From Deinococcus seoulensis (lineage in GTDB: Bacteria > Deinococcota > Deinococci > Deinococcales > Deinococcaceae), in NCBI RefSeq assembly GCF_014648115.1, contig NZ_BMQM01000001.1, positions 1 to 64,000 on the forward strand: a stretch of DNA of 64,000 bases, in the 5' to 3' direction. The notes under the pieces were generated by a model. The model was not told the origin of the DNA. It did not search any database and worked only from the letters and a program-made list of their open reading frames with translations. This document shows, in pieces, positions 1 through 9,652 of the stretch. How positions within the stretch are numbered: position 1 is the stretch's first letter; every line of letters begins with the position of its first letter. A program made the translations under genes and the position numbers.

Positions 1-56
1 TCTGCTGACGGGTCTCAAGATTCTCGGAACTCGATTTATCTGAATCTTAAATGCGC

Positions 57-86
57 TGTACTTAAAAGATAAACGCAGTGTACTTA
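57..86. promoter_or_regulatory. pair of TGTACTTA direct repeats upstream of the GGDEF-EAL gene
   Basis: TGTACTTA occurs at 57-64 and again at 79-86, 22 bp apart (about two helical turns), inside an AT-rich island that contrasts with the GC-rich surroundings. It is the only notable structure in the 211 nt before the first gene. A regulator site or promoter is possible; the protein that would bind is unknown. Confidence 0.3.
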
Positions 87-211
87 GCGCCGGACCCGCA
101 GCCCCCGGCCCGTCTGCCCGGCCGGTCTGAAGGTTGCGCGCGTGTGACGTTTCTGTGGTGAAGCGCCCCCTAGTGTGAAGGAAGCATTCACGCTGGCAGG
201 AGGTTCCCCCC

Positions 212-2737
212 TTGACGCACCCAGGCCCACCATCCCACCATTCCACCGCCCCGCTGCTGGAGCAGTTGCAGGCGCTGGAAGCCGGGATGTACCACACCCC
301 GGAACGCTCGCACGACCAGATCACGGCCCTCCTGCGCCAGGCCGAGGCGCAGGGCGACCGGGCGGCGCGCGCGCAGGCGCACCTGCTGCTGGCCGGGTGC
401 GCGCTGTACACCGGGGACCTGCCGGAAGTGCTGGTGCAGGTCGGCCACTGCCTGCCGCTGGCCCGTGAACTGGGCGACCGTCAGACCGAGGCCCGCGCCC
501 TGAACGGCCTGGGCCTGGGCCACGACCGCCTCGGGCAGTACGACCGCGCGCTCGAGGCGTACCTGCACAGCCTGCGCATCACGCAGGACATCGGGGACCG
601 CACGGGCAGCTTCCGGGCGCTGAACAACCTCGCCAGCCTGTACAACGACACCGGGAACGTCACGCAGGCCCTGGCCTTCCACCAGCAGGCGCTGGACATC
701 GCAGAGGCGCTGAGCGCCCCGATCATGCGGGCGTCCTCCATGACGCACCTGATCGCCATTCACGACCAGATGCACCGCAGCGCCGAGGTCCTGACCCTTG
801 CCGGGACGCACCTGTCCCTGATCCGCGAGGTCGGCCCGCCCCGCTGGACGTCCACCGTGCAGGAATGCGTGAGCCGCGCCCTGCTCCGCCAGGACCAGCC
901 CGAGGAGGCGCTGCGCGTGGCCCTTGAGGACCTGCGCGCCGTCCGCGCCCGGCAGGACCAGGAGGCCACCTGCCGCCAGGGCATCATGGCCGCGCACGCC
1001 CTGCTGCGCCTGAACCGCCTCCAGGAGGCCGAACCGCTGCTGCTCGAGAGCCTTCGCATCAGCCGCGAGGCCGGTACCAGACCCCAGGAGGCGCTGGCCC
1101 TCCAGACCCTGACCGACCTGTTCGAACAGCAGGGCCGCCACGCGCAGGCCCTGAGCACCGCCCGCGAGCACTTCGACCTGGAACGCCAGATGCACGCCCG
1201 CGAGGTCGACGCCCGCTCGCAACTCCTGACCGCCGAGATCCGCCTGGAACTCCTGAACCGCGAAGCGGAAATCGAGCGGTTACGCAACGTGGAACTCGCG
1301 CAGGCCAACCAGGCCCTCCAGGAGACGCAGCAGGTGCTGCTGCACCGCGCCACGCACGACCCCCTGACCGGCGTGGCGAACCGCGCGCACTTTCATCAGG
1401 TGACGCACGACACGCTGGCCAGCCTGGAAGCCGGGCAGCACGCCGCGCTGATCTTCATCGACCTGGACCGCTTCAAGCAGGTGAACGACACGCTCGGGCA
1501 CCCCGCCGGGGACAACCTGCTGCAACAGGTGGCCCGCCGCCTCGGGGAGGCCGTGCGCAGCACCGACCTCGTGGGTCGCATGGGCGGCGACGAGTTCACG
1601 GTCCTGCTGCGCCGCGTGGCCGCCCGCGACGACGTGACGCTGGTCGCGCAGAAACTCGCGGACGCCCTGGCCCGCCCGTTCACGCTGGGCGGGCAGCGCG
1701 TGAACATCACGGCGTCCGTCGGGTGCGCCGTGGCCCCCACCGACGGCACGGACGCCGGGGCGCTGCAACAGCACGCCGACCTCGCCATGTACCGCGTCAA
1801 GCGCAGCGGCGGCAACCAGGTGCTGCACTTCGAGGCCGGGATGGGCGAACCCGGCGACCGGCAGCAACTGGAACGGGATCTGCGCGGCGCCTGCGAACGC
1901 GGCGAGATGCGCCTGCACTACCAGGGCCGCTACGACCTGTGCGGCCTGAGACTGGCGGGCTTCGAGGCGCTGGTCCGCTGGGAGCACCCCACCCGCGGTC
2001 AGATTCCGCCCGGTCAGTTCATTCCGCTGGCCGAGGACAGCCGCGCCATCCTGAGCATCGGCGAATGGGTGCTGCGCGAGGCGTGCACGCAGGCCGTCCA
2101 GTGGGAATTCGAACGGCGCGGGCAGTTCATGTCCGTGAACGTCAGCCCCCTGCAATTCGAACTGCCGGACTTCGTGCAGACCGTCCGCAGCGTGCTGGAA
2201 CACACCGGCCTGAACGCCCGGCACCTGATCCTGGAAGTCACGGAAAGTCTGGTCATGCACGACCTGGAACGCGCGCAGACGCACGTGCGGGACCTCAAGG
2301 CGCTGGGCGTGCAGATCGCCATCGACGATTTCGGCACCGGGTACAGCAGCCTGAGCATGCTGCAGGCGCTGCCGTTCGACCAGTTGAAGATTGACCGGTC
2401 GTTCACGAACGCCCTGACCGGCCCACGCGCCCCCCGGGTCACGGCCCTGATGACCGCCATGATTCAGCTGGCGCAGACGCTCGACATGACCGTGACCGTC
2501 GAGGGCATCGAAACCGAGGAGCAGCGGCAGGTCCTGACCGGCCTGGGCTGCGACCACGCGCAGGGATTCCTGCTGGCCCGCCCGCTGCCCGGCGAGCAGG
2601 CAGGCGCCCTCGTGCACGGCAGCGACCAGACCAGTCCAGGGCAGACCAGCCCAGAGCAGGCCAGTCCAGGGCAGGCCAGTCCAGGGCAGGCCAGTCCAGG
2701 GCCGGTTACCCCGGACGCCAGCCCAACTCCCAGCTGA
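212..2737 (+). CDS. TPR-GGDEF-EAL cyclic-di-GMP signalling protein
   Basis: Predicted soluble bifunctional c-di-GMP enzyme of 841 aa. Residues 1 to about 330 are helical TPR-like repeats, followed by a probable coiled coil, then a GGDEF domain with an intact GGDEF motif at about residues 458-462 and an RxxD inhibitory site (RSTD) five residues before it. The EAL domain has its signature at about residues 585-587 and the downstream motifs EVTES, IDDFGTGYS and KIDRSF, so both synthesis and hydrolysis look possible. The start is a TTG preceded by AGGAGG at 198-203; no better start lies nearby. The C-terminal tail is a run of SPGQA-type pentapeptides encoded by 15-bp tandem repeats. The last 32 nt overlap the end of the convergent iclR-type gene. 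No membrane segment is seen, so the TPR part is the likely input module. Confidence 0.9.
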   Translation: MTHPGPPSHHSTAPLLEQLQALEAGMYHTPERSHDQITALLRQAEAQGDRAARAQAHLLLAGCALYTGDLPEVLVQVGHCLPLARELGDRQTEARALNGLGLGHDRLGQYDRALEAYLHSLRITQDIGDRTGSFRALNNLASLYNDTGNVTQALAFHQQALDIAEALSAPIMRASSMTHLIAIHDQMHRSAEVLTLAGTHLSLIREVGPPRWTSTVQECVSRALLRQDQPEEALRVALEDLRAVRARQDQEATCRQGIMAAHALLRLNRLQEAEPLLLESLRISREAGTRPQEALALQTLTDLFEQQGRHAQALSTAREHFDLERQMHAREVDARSQLLTAEIRLELLNREAEIERLRNVELAQANQALQETQQVLLHRATHDPLTGVANRAHFHQVTHDTLASLEAGQHAALIFIDLDRFKQVNDTLGHPAGDNLLQQVARRLGEAVRSTDLVGRMGGDEFTVLLRRVAARDDVTLVAQKLADALARPFTLGGQRVNITASVGCAVAPTDGTDAGALQQHADLAMYRVKRSGGNQVLHFEAGMGEPGDRQQLERDLRGACERGEMRLHYQGRYDLCGLRLAGFEALVRWEHPTRGQIPPGQFIPLAEDSRAILSIGEWVLREACTQAVQWEFERRGQFMSVNVSPLQFELPDFVQTVRSVLEHTGLNARHLILEVTESLVMHDLERAQTHVRDLKALGVQIAIDDFGTGYSSLSMLQALPFDQLKIDRSFTNALTGPRAPRVTALMTAMIQLAQTLDMTVTVEGIETEEQRQVLTGLGCDHAQGFLLARPLPGEQAGALVHGSDQTSPGQTSPEQASPGQASPGQASPGPVTPDASPTPS
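2634..2703 (+). repeat. 15-bp tandem repeat in the GGDEF-EAL gene tail
   Basis: About four to five imperfect copies of a 15-bp unit close to CAGGCCAGTCCAGGG encode repeated S-P-G-Q-A pentapeptides at the C terminus. The repeat lies outside the catalytic domains and is probably variable in copy number. Confidence 0.75.
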
Positions 2738-3452
2738 CCCCGTCGGCCGCGTCCCGCAGTGAACGCAGCGCCGGGTCCCGCTGACGCAACCCGGCCGTGG
2801 GCAGACTGACCCCCAGCGCCGCCAGCACCGCGCCGTCCGCCCCGCGCACCGGCACGGCCAGCCCGGCCGTTCCGGCCGCCCACTCGTCCGCCGTGACCGC
2901 GTACCCCTGCGCGCGGATCGCGGCGGCCTGCGCGTCCCAGGTGCCCGCGTCCGCGACGGTTCCCGGCATGAACACCGCCGCCCGCCCCGGCAGGGCCCGC
3001 CCCGCCAGCGCCAGCAGCAGCTTCCCGCTGGCAGTCGCGTGCGCCGGCAGCTCGAAATCCAGTTCGCCCGCCACCGGCGGCCCGTCCCGGCCCTGCACGC
3101 TGCGCGCAATGCACAACACCCGCCCGGACCCGGCGTCCAGCACGCACAGGAACGCCAGACGGTGCGTGGCCCGCGCCACCCGCTCCATTGCCGCGTGCGC
3201 CGGGCCGTACCACGGCAGGCTGCCGTACAGCGCACTGGAGAGTTTCAGCAGCCGCCACCCCAGCCGGTACCGGCCCCGACCCACCCGCATCAGCAGGCCC
3301 GTCTCGCACAGCGCGGTCAGCTGCTCGTGCAGGGTGCTCGTCGGCACGCCCAGCTGCCGCGACAGGTCCGACAGTCGCCACTCGGCGTGATCCGCGTCGA
3401 ACGCCGTCAGGACATCCACCGCGCCGGACAGCAGGGAAGGGGAGGAGGCCAC
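2706..3452 (-). CDS. IclR-family transcriptional regulator
   Basis: 248-aa regulator with an N-terminal winged helix (residues about 1-65, including RQLGVPTSTLHEQLTAL as the recognition region) and a C-terminal IclR effector domain containing HATASGKLLLA and the GYAVTADEWAAGTAGLAVPV segment typical of the ligand-binding half. The GTG start at 3452 was chosen because the homologous region begins there and a CATCCT box lies 6 nt upstream; a longer open frame upstream runs antisense to the glycosyltransferase gene and is not credible. The effector is unknown. It is next to a glycosyltransferase operon, but no shared operator was identified. Confidence 0.85.
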   Translation of the reverse strand: MASSPSLLSGAVDVLTAFDADHAEWRLSDLSRQLGVPTSTLHEQLTALCETGLLMRVGRGRYRLGWRLLKLSSALYGSLPWYGPAHAAMERVARATHRLAFLCVLDAGSGRVLCIARSVQGRDGPPVAGELDFELPAHATASGKLLLALAGRALPGRAAVFMPGTVADAGTWDAQAAAIRAQGYAVTADEWAAGTAGLAVPVRGADGAVLAALGVSLPTAGLRQRDPALRSLRDAADGVSWELGWRPG

Positions 3453-3458
3453 GGGCGC

Positions 3459-3464
3459 AGGATG
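3459..3464 (-). promoter_or_regulatory. candidate -10 box of the iclR-type gene
   Basis: CATCCT read on the minus strand, 6 nt before the GTG at 3452, with no Shine-Dalgarno between; supports a leaderless start. Confidence 0.4.
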
Positions 3465-3502
3465 GCACGATTCCGGCAGGACCGGAAAGTTATCGCGGGG
3501 AG

Positions 3503-4753
3503 CTACAGCTTCAGTCCCGAGATCACCTCCGCCACGCGCGTCACACCGTCCTCCGCGCGGATGCGGGCGCCCAGGGTCGCCGCCCGTTCCTTCATGCCGG
3601 GATCGGTCACGGCGCGCGTCAGGGCCTCCGCCAGCGTGCGCTCGTTCAGGGCGCGGCGCGGCACCGGGGCGGGTCCCACGCCCAGCCGCTGCACGCGGTC
3701 CCCCCAGAACGGCTGATCCCCGAAGAACGGCACGATCACGTTCGGCACGCCCGCCGCGAGGCCCGCCGCCGTCGTGCCCGCCCCACCGTGATGCACGGTC
3801 GCCGCCATGCGCGGGAACAGCCAGTCGTGCGGGACGCTGTCCGTCACGAACACCGAGTCCGGCACGTCGGCGGCGCTCAGTCCACCCCAGCCGCTCAGGA
3901 GGACCGCCCGCTGCCCGCTGCGCTCCAGGGCCGCCACGACCGCGCGGGTGGTCGCCTGCGGGTCCGGCGTGGTCATGCTCCCGAAGCCGATGGACACTGG
4001 CGGCGGCCCGGCGGCCAGGAACGCCTCCAGCGCGGGTGGCGGCGTCCAGGCCTCCTGCGGGAGGAACCAGTAGCCGGTCAGGTGCTGCGCGGCGTCCCAG
4101 TCGGCGGGGCGGGGCAGGACCGCCGGGCTGATGCCGTGCAGGGTCGGCAGGGGCCGCAGCGGGCGCGGGCCGAGCAGCGGGGCGGGGGAGAGGCCCAGCA
4201 CCTCGCGCCGCGCGCGTGAATCCGCCGAGCGGAACATCTGCCACATCACCTGCCGCGTCAGGACGTGCGACAGGAGGTTCGCCCAGCCGCCCAGCCGCGC
4301 GGTGGCCGGCGGGAAGATCGCGCCCGGAAACGCCCGCGTGGGATGGAACGGCACCACGTGCGCCTCCACGAGCGGCATGCCCAGCTTCTCCGAGAGGGCC
4401 TGCGCGACGTTCATCCCGCCGATGCCCGCCACGAGCAGATCGGCGTCCCGCGCGGCCACGAGGCCGTCCTCGGCCCACAGCAGCGCCCCCTGCTGCGTGG
4501 CGCGCGCGGACACCCGGTTGATCGCCAGCATGTTCCCGCCCGCCAGCGCGGCGCGCATCTCGGGGCTGTTTACGACCTCCTGCACGTCCCCGCGCATCGG
4601 GGCGAACTCCAGCCCCGCACCCGTCACGAGCGTGCGGAACGCCTCGTGCGAGGCGAGGCGAACCGCGTGCCCCGCCCGGCGCAGTCCCAGCCCCAGCGCC
4701 ACGTACGGCTGCACGTCCCCGCGCGACCCCAGCGCGATCAGCGTGACCCTCAC
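3503..4753 (-). CDS. MGT/UGT-type glycosyltransferase
   Basis: 416-aa GT-B fold glycosyltransferase of the macrolide/sterol glycosyltransferase type (GT1). The N terminus MRVTLIALGSRGDVQPYVAL is the classic start of this family, and the C-terminal donor site is visible as HHGGAGTTAAGLAAGVPNVIVPFFGDQ. It should transfer a sugar from a nucleotide donor to a small lipophilic acceptor; the acceptor cannot be told from sequence. The start overlaps the stop of the upstream tetR-type gene by 4 nt, so the two are translated as a coupled pair and the enzyme is probably controlled by that repressor. The length is normal for the family. Confidence 0.9.
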   Translation of the reverse strand: MRVTLIALGSRGDVQPYVALGLGLRRAGHAVRLASHEAFRTLVTGAGLEFAPMRGDVQEVVNSPEMRAALAGGNMLAINRVSARATQQGALLWAEDGLVAARDADLLVAGIGGMNVAQALSEKLGMPLVEAHVVPFHPTRAFPGAIFPPATARLGGWANLLSHVLTRQVMWQMFRSADSRARREVLGLSPAPLLGPRPLRPLPTLHGISPAVLPRPADWDAAQHLTGYWFLPQEAWTPPPALEAFLAAGPPPVSIGFGSMTTPDPQATTRAVVAALERSGQRAVLLSGWGGLSAADVPDSVFVTDSVPHDWLFPRMAATVHHGGAGTTAAGLAAGVPNVIVPFFGDQPFWGDRVQRLGVGPAPVPRRALNERTLAEALTRAVTDPGMKERAATLGARIRAEDGVTRVAEVISGLKL

Positions 4754-5382
4754 GCGCGTCCCGCCGCCACCAGCGCCAGCAGCACGTCCGCCACGCGTGC
4801 CGCCGTCACCTGCGGGTCGGGGAGAGGGTCGCCCGACAGCGCGCCCTGCACGCTGTGGCCCAGCACCAGCGTCAGGCCGGTACGCAGCAGCTCGCCGGTG
4901 TCCACGCCGCGCAGTTCGGGCCGCGCGGCGAGTGCCTGCGCGCCCAGGTCCGCCGTCCCGGTCAGACCGTCGGCGAACGCGCGGCCCAGGTCGCGGCGGA
5001 TCAGGCCCTCGGACAGGATCACGCGCAGCAGCCCCGCCTCGTCCTGCGCCAGCGCCGCCAGGGGCGCGGCCAGGAACGCCCGCAGGAAATCCCGCAGGTT
5101 CAGGGCCGCCAGCGCCGCCGGATCGAGCGACGCGCGCGCCTGCTCCCCCAGGGCGCCGAACAGGCCCAGCAGCAGGTCATCCTTGCCCCGGAAGTGGTGG
5201 TAGAGGGTGCCCTCGGCCAGTCCCGCCTGCCGCGCGACGGCGCGCATGGTCGTGCGGTGGAAGCCGTCCTGCGCGAAGCAGACCTGCGCCGCGCCGAGGA
5301 TGATCGCCCGCCGCTGGGGATCGTCCGCCGGACGGGGCGAGGTCCGCTTCGTCCGTTCATTCCTATCTGAATGAGTGCTCAC
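4750..5382 (-). CDS. TetR-family repressor
   Basis: 210-aa regulator. The TetR DNA-binding helices are clear at residues about 25-72 (RRAIILGAAQVCFAQDGFHR, then the turn with LAEGTLYHHFRGKDDLL). The C-terminal ligand domain is divergent, as usual. The GTG start at 5382 lies inside the right half of a near-perfect palindrome, so binding to that site would occlude both initiation and transcription; no other plausible start exists before the DNA-binding domain. It is the first gene of a two-gene operon with the glycosyltransferase, which fits autoregulated control of a detoxification or natural-product modification enzyme. Confidence 0.85.
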   Translation of the reverse strand: MSTHSDRNERTKRTSPRPADDPQRRAIILGAAQVCFAQDGFHRTTMRAVARQAGLAEGTLYHHFRGKDDLLLGLFGALGEQARASLDPAALAALNLRDFLRAFLAAPLAALAQDEAGLLRVILSEGLIRRDLGRAFADGLTGTADLGAQALAARPELRGVDTGELLRTGLTLVLGHSVQGALSGDPLPDPQVTAARVADVLLALVAAGRA

Positions 5383-5389
5383 TCATTCA
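5368..5389. promoter_or_regulatory. palindromic TetR-type operator overlapping the tetR start codon
   Basis: TGAATGAGTG, a CT spacer, then CACTCATTCA: perfect 10-bp inverted repeats with a 2-nt centre. The sequence type matches operators used by many TetR repressors. The GTG at 5380-5382 is within the element. Confidence 0.7.
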
Positions 5390-5454
5390 TGATGTCGTAT
5401 GCGCCCCTCGGCGGCAAGAGGGGAGGATCACTTTCCGGTCAGGCCGGAAAACTC

Positions 5455-5510
5455 GATTGCGGATGGCAGAAGGCAGATGGAAGATGGCGGCACAGACACG
5501 GGCTACGAAT
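5455..5510. repeat. low-complexity GGCAGAAGG/GATGG tract upstream of hutU
   Basis: A purine-rich stretch built from near-repeats of GGCAGAAGGCAGATGG, followed by two near copies of GGGCTACGA/GAGCTACGGGCT. Along with the downstream C-rich part it fills the gap between tetR and hutU; no gene is seen. Similar short-word tracts occur at 10858-10885 and 34158-34230. Confidence 0.4.
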
Positions 5511-5608
5511 TCTGAGCTACGGGCTCTGAGGAAATCTGCCGGAGCGGAGGCGACTGCCCCTGCACGCCTCACAGCTCACAGCCCCCACCGCCCCTCGGAG
5601 GACTTCCC

Positions 5609-7290
<1,682 letters not shown>

Positions 7291-7294
<4 letters not shown>

Positions 7295-7905
7295 ACACTC
7301 CTGCCCCCCGCTCAGGCCTGCTCCGGCAAGCCATTGCCACGACCCTGACCCTCGGCGTGCTGGCCCACGCGCAGACCGACACGCCCCCCACCCCTCCCGC
7401 CTACCCGGTGACACTGATCGGCGGCCGGGTAGTCTCCGTCAGCGCCCCGGCCCCTGACCCTCACCCGGACGGCGGGTGGATGGAATGGAAACTCGATCAA
7501 CGCCAGCCCAGCCTGGACGGCCGGTTTCACGCGCTGCTGTTCCGGCAGTCCTCCAACAACCCCAAACACGACCCCATCACCGTCCATCTCGTGAAACCGG
7601 ACGGACGTGTTCTGCCGCTCAAGAACGGTGACGTGTTCGACGTGACCTGGATGCCCGACGGGCAGTACCTGCTGGGACGCGGCAACAATACCCTGCGCCT
7701 GTGGAACACCAGCGGCGGCCTGCGGACCCGCGTCCTACCGGGCATGGAGGCGCTGGACGTGAAACCGGGCGTGGTATGCGTCGCGACCCTTCCCGCCGGG
7801 AACACGGTGGGACTGATCGTGCAGCGGTTCCACGTTCCGTCGCTCCGCCCCCTCGGTGAGTACACCATCACGGGTGTTCCGACCAACCGGAGGTTCTGCC
7901 GATGA
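7291..7905 (+). CDS. exported hypothetical protein embedded in the hut operon
   Basis: 204-aa protein whose ATG overlaps the hutU stop (ATGA) and whose stop overlaps the hutG start. Residues about 12-28 form a hydrophobic signal segment followed by [13 protein letters not shown], suggesting Sec export and cleavage after Ala-Gln. The mature part has short segments such as [24 protein letters not shown] that resemble WD/TolB-like beta-propeller blades, but it is too short for a full propeller. I do not recognise a family. Its location between hutU and hutG is unusual, since histidine catabolism is cytoplasmic. Confidence 0.75.
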
Positions 7906-8828
7906 CCCAGCCCACCCACCTGCCCTACGGCGGGATTGCCACCTTCGCCCGCGCGCCGATGGTTCAGCCCGAGGGGGACTGGACGGCGGACGTGGCGGTG
8001 CTGGGCATTCCCTTCGACATCGCACTGGGATTCCGCCCCGGCGCACGCTTCGCTCCCCGTGCCCTGCGGGAGGCCAGCCTGCGGAGCGTGCCGCCCTTCA
8101 CGGGACTGGACGGCGTGACGAGGCTGGCGGGCGTGACCTTCGCGGACGCGGGGGACGTGGTGCTGCCCAGCCTGGAGCCGGAACTGGCGCGGCAGCGGAT
8201 CACGGAGGCGGCGGAACTCGTGCGGGATCGGTGCAGCGTGCCCGTGTTCCTGGGCGGCGATCACAGCGTCACGTACCCGATCCTGCGGGCGTTTGCGGGC
8301 GTGCCCGACCTGCACGTGGTGCAGCTGGACGCGCACCTGGACTTCACGCACACGCGGAACGACACCCGCTACAGCAACAGCAGCCCCTTCCGCCGCGCGT
8401 GCGAGGACCTGCCCAACCTCGTGCACATCACGACGGTCGGCCTGCGCGGCCTGCGTTTCGACCCGGAAGCAGTGGCAGCCGCCCGAGCCCGTGGGCACGC
8501 CCTGATCCCCATGACGGACGTGATGGGCGACCTGACGCGCGTGCTGGAGCGGCTGCCGCGCGGGAAGAACGTGTACCTCAGCGTGGACGTGGACGGCTTC
8601 GACCCCAGCGTCATTCCCGGCACGAGCAGCCCCGAACCGGACGGCCTGACCTACGCGCAGGGCATGAGCATCCTGGCGGAAGCCGCCCGGCACAACACCA
8701 TCGTGGGCCTGGACGTGGTGGAACTCGCCCCGAACCTCGACCCCACCAGCCGCAGCGAACTCCTGACGGCGCGACTGATCATGGAGACGCTGTGCGGGGC
8801 GCAGGAATCTGGAATCTTCAGGTCATGA
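7902..8828 (+). CDS. hutG: arginase/agmatinase-family hydrolase, probable formimidoylglutamase
   Basis: 308-aa ureohydrolase. The dinuclear Mn2+ ligands are visible in GGDHS, the DAHLD motif and SVDVDGFDP. Sequence alone would fit agmatinase, but the position between hutU and hutI makes N-formimidoyl-L-glutamate hydrolysis to glutamate and formamide the likely role, the last step of the pathway. Translation is coupled on both sides by 4-nt overlaps. Confidence 0.85.
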   Translation: MTQPTHLPYGGIATFARAPMVQPEGDWTADVAVLGIPFDIALGFRPGARFAPRALREASLRSVPPFTGLDGVTRLAGVTFADAGDVVLPSLEPELARQRITEAAELVRDRCSVPVFLGGDHSVTYPILRAFAGVPDLHVVQLDAHLDFTHTRNDTRYSNSSPFRRACEDLPNLVHITTVGLRGLRFDPEAVAAARARGHALIPMTDVMGDLTRVLERLPRGKNVYLSVDVDGFDPSVIPGTSSPEPDGLTYAQGMSILAEAARHNTIVGLDVVELAPNLDPTSRSELLTARLIMETLCGAQESGIFRS

Positions 8829-9652
8829 CCAGACCCCGTACCGTACTGCCACCCGTCGAATCGCGCCTGACCGGAGCAGCGCACCCGCGCAACCAGCTCA
8901 AACGCCAGCTGAAGAAGGAACTGGCGACACTCACGGCCCCCGACACCGCCGCCATGCGACCGAGCCTCTGGCTGTCGGTCACCGCCGCGCCGTTCGTGCT
9001 GCACGTCGCCGTGCGCGACGACACCACCCTCGAAGACGTGGACGCCTTCCTGCGGGAAGTCTGGATGGAATGCTGCGGGCACCTGAGCCTGTTCGAGTTC
9101 CGTCAGAAGAACGAACGGTCCGTCCTGTACCTCGCAGACCCGGAAGAGGAAGAGGATGAATTCGAGTTGCGGGATGCGTATTTCCCGGACATGACCGATG
9201 AAGAGTGGCTGAAGATGAACGTGCAGGTGAGGGCCAATGCGCCCCTTCAGAAACCCCTGACCGTGACCGTCCGGGAGGCCATGGACGGCGTGCCGGACCT
9301 GCGGTACGAGTACGACATGGGCACCACCACCCGCTGCGTGCTGAAGGTCGAGGCGGAACTGACCCTGCCCTGGCCGGAAGGCAGGACCGTGCGGCTCCTG
9401 GCCCGCAATGCCCGCCCCGACTGGGTATGCCGCGAGTGCGGCGAGGCCGCCACCAAACTGTGCATCATGGGCGAATGCTGGGACGACGGGTACGCCAAGT
9501 TCTGCGCGAAACACGCCCGAACCCACTCACGCAAGGTCCACCCGCGCGAGGGTGGGGACTCGTGGATGATCGCGCCCCTCTCCAACTCCCCACGTGATCC
9601 CTGCTGCGGGTACTTCGAGCATCCAGGCAGTGAGAAGGAATACGTGTGGTGA
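8825..9652 (+). CDS. pRiA4b ORF-3/TnpR-like protein with C-terminal zinc-ribbon-like region
   Basis: 275-aa protein. The middle resembles the pRiA4b ORF-3 / IS1096 passenger TnpR-like family: a DTTLEDVDAFLREVWMECC helix followed by GHLSLFEF, an acidic EEEEDEFEL stretch, and LRYEYDMGTTTRCVLKV. Residues from about 205 carry cysteines in CRECG, KLCIMGEC and FCAKH spacing that could bind zinc. The function of the family is unknown and no recombinase residues are evident. The ATG overlaps the hutG stop and its end overlaps hutI, so it is expressed as part of the hut operon. Confidence 0.75.
   Translation: MTRPRTVLPPVESRLTGAAHPRNQLKRQLKKELATLTAPDTAAMRPSLWLSVTAAPFVLHVAVRDDTTLEDVDAFLREVWMECCGHLSLFEFRQKNERSVLYLADPEEEEDEFELRDAYFPDMTDEEWLKMNVQVRANAPLQKPLTVTVREAMDGVPDLRYEYDMGTTTRCVLKVEAELTLPWPEGRTVRLLARNARPDWVCRECGEAATKLCIMGECWDDGYAKFCAKHARTHSRKVHPREGGDSWMIAPLSNSPRDPCCGYFEHPGSEKEYVW

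Noticed and set aside
188..1222. 344-aa open frame antisense to the TPR-GGDEF-EAL gene
   Set aside because: Antisense shadow of a GC-rich gene; the composition is Val/Gln/Arg-biased and has no recognisable domain.
3453..4478. N-terminal extension of the IclR open frame
   Set aside because: It runs antisense-frame through the glycosyltransferase gene on the same strand and is Gly/Arg-rich; the family homology starts at GTG 3452.
5387..5572. 61-aa frame upstream of tetR
   Set aside because: No start signal; the region is promoter and word-repeat sequence.
8651..9526. 291-aa open frame on the minus strand opposite the TnpR-like gene
   Set aside because: The plus-strand frame has coupled starts and a recognisable family; the antisense frame has neither.
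8825..9652. Treating the TnpR-like gene as a mobile element
   Set aside because: No terminal repeats or recombinase residues; the gene is embedded with coupled starts in a housekeeping operon.
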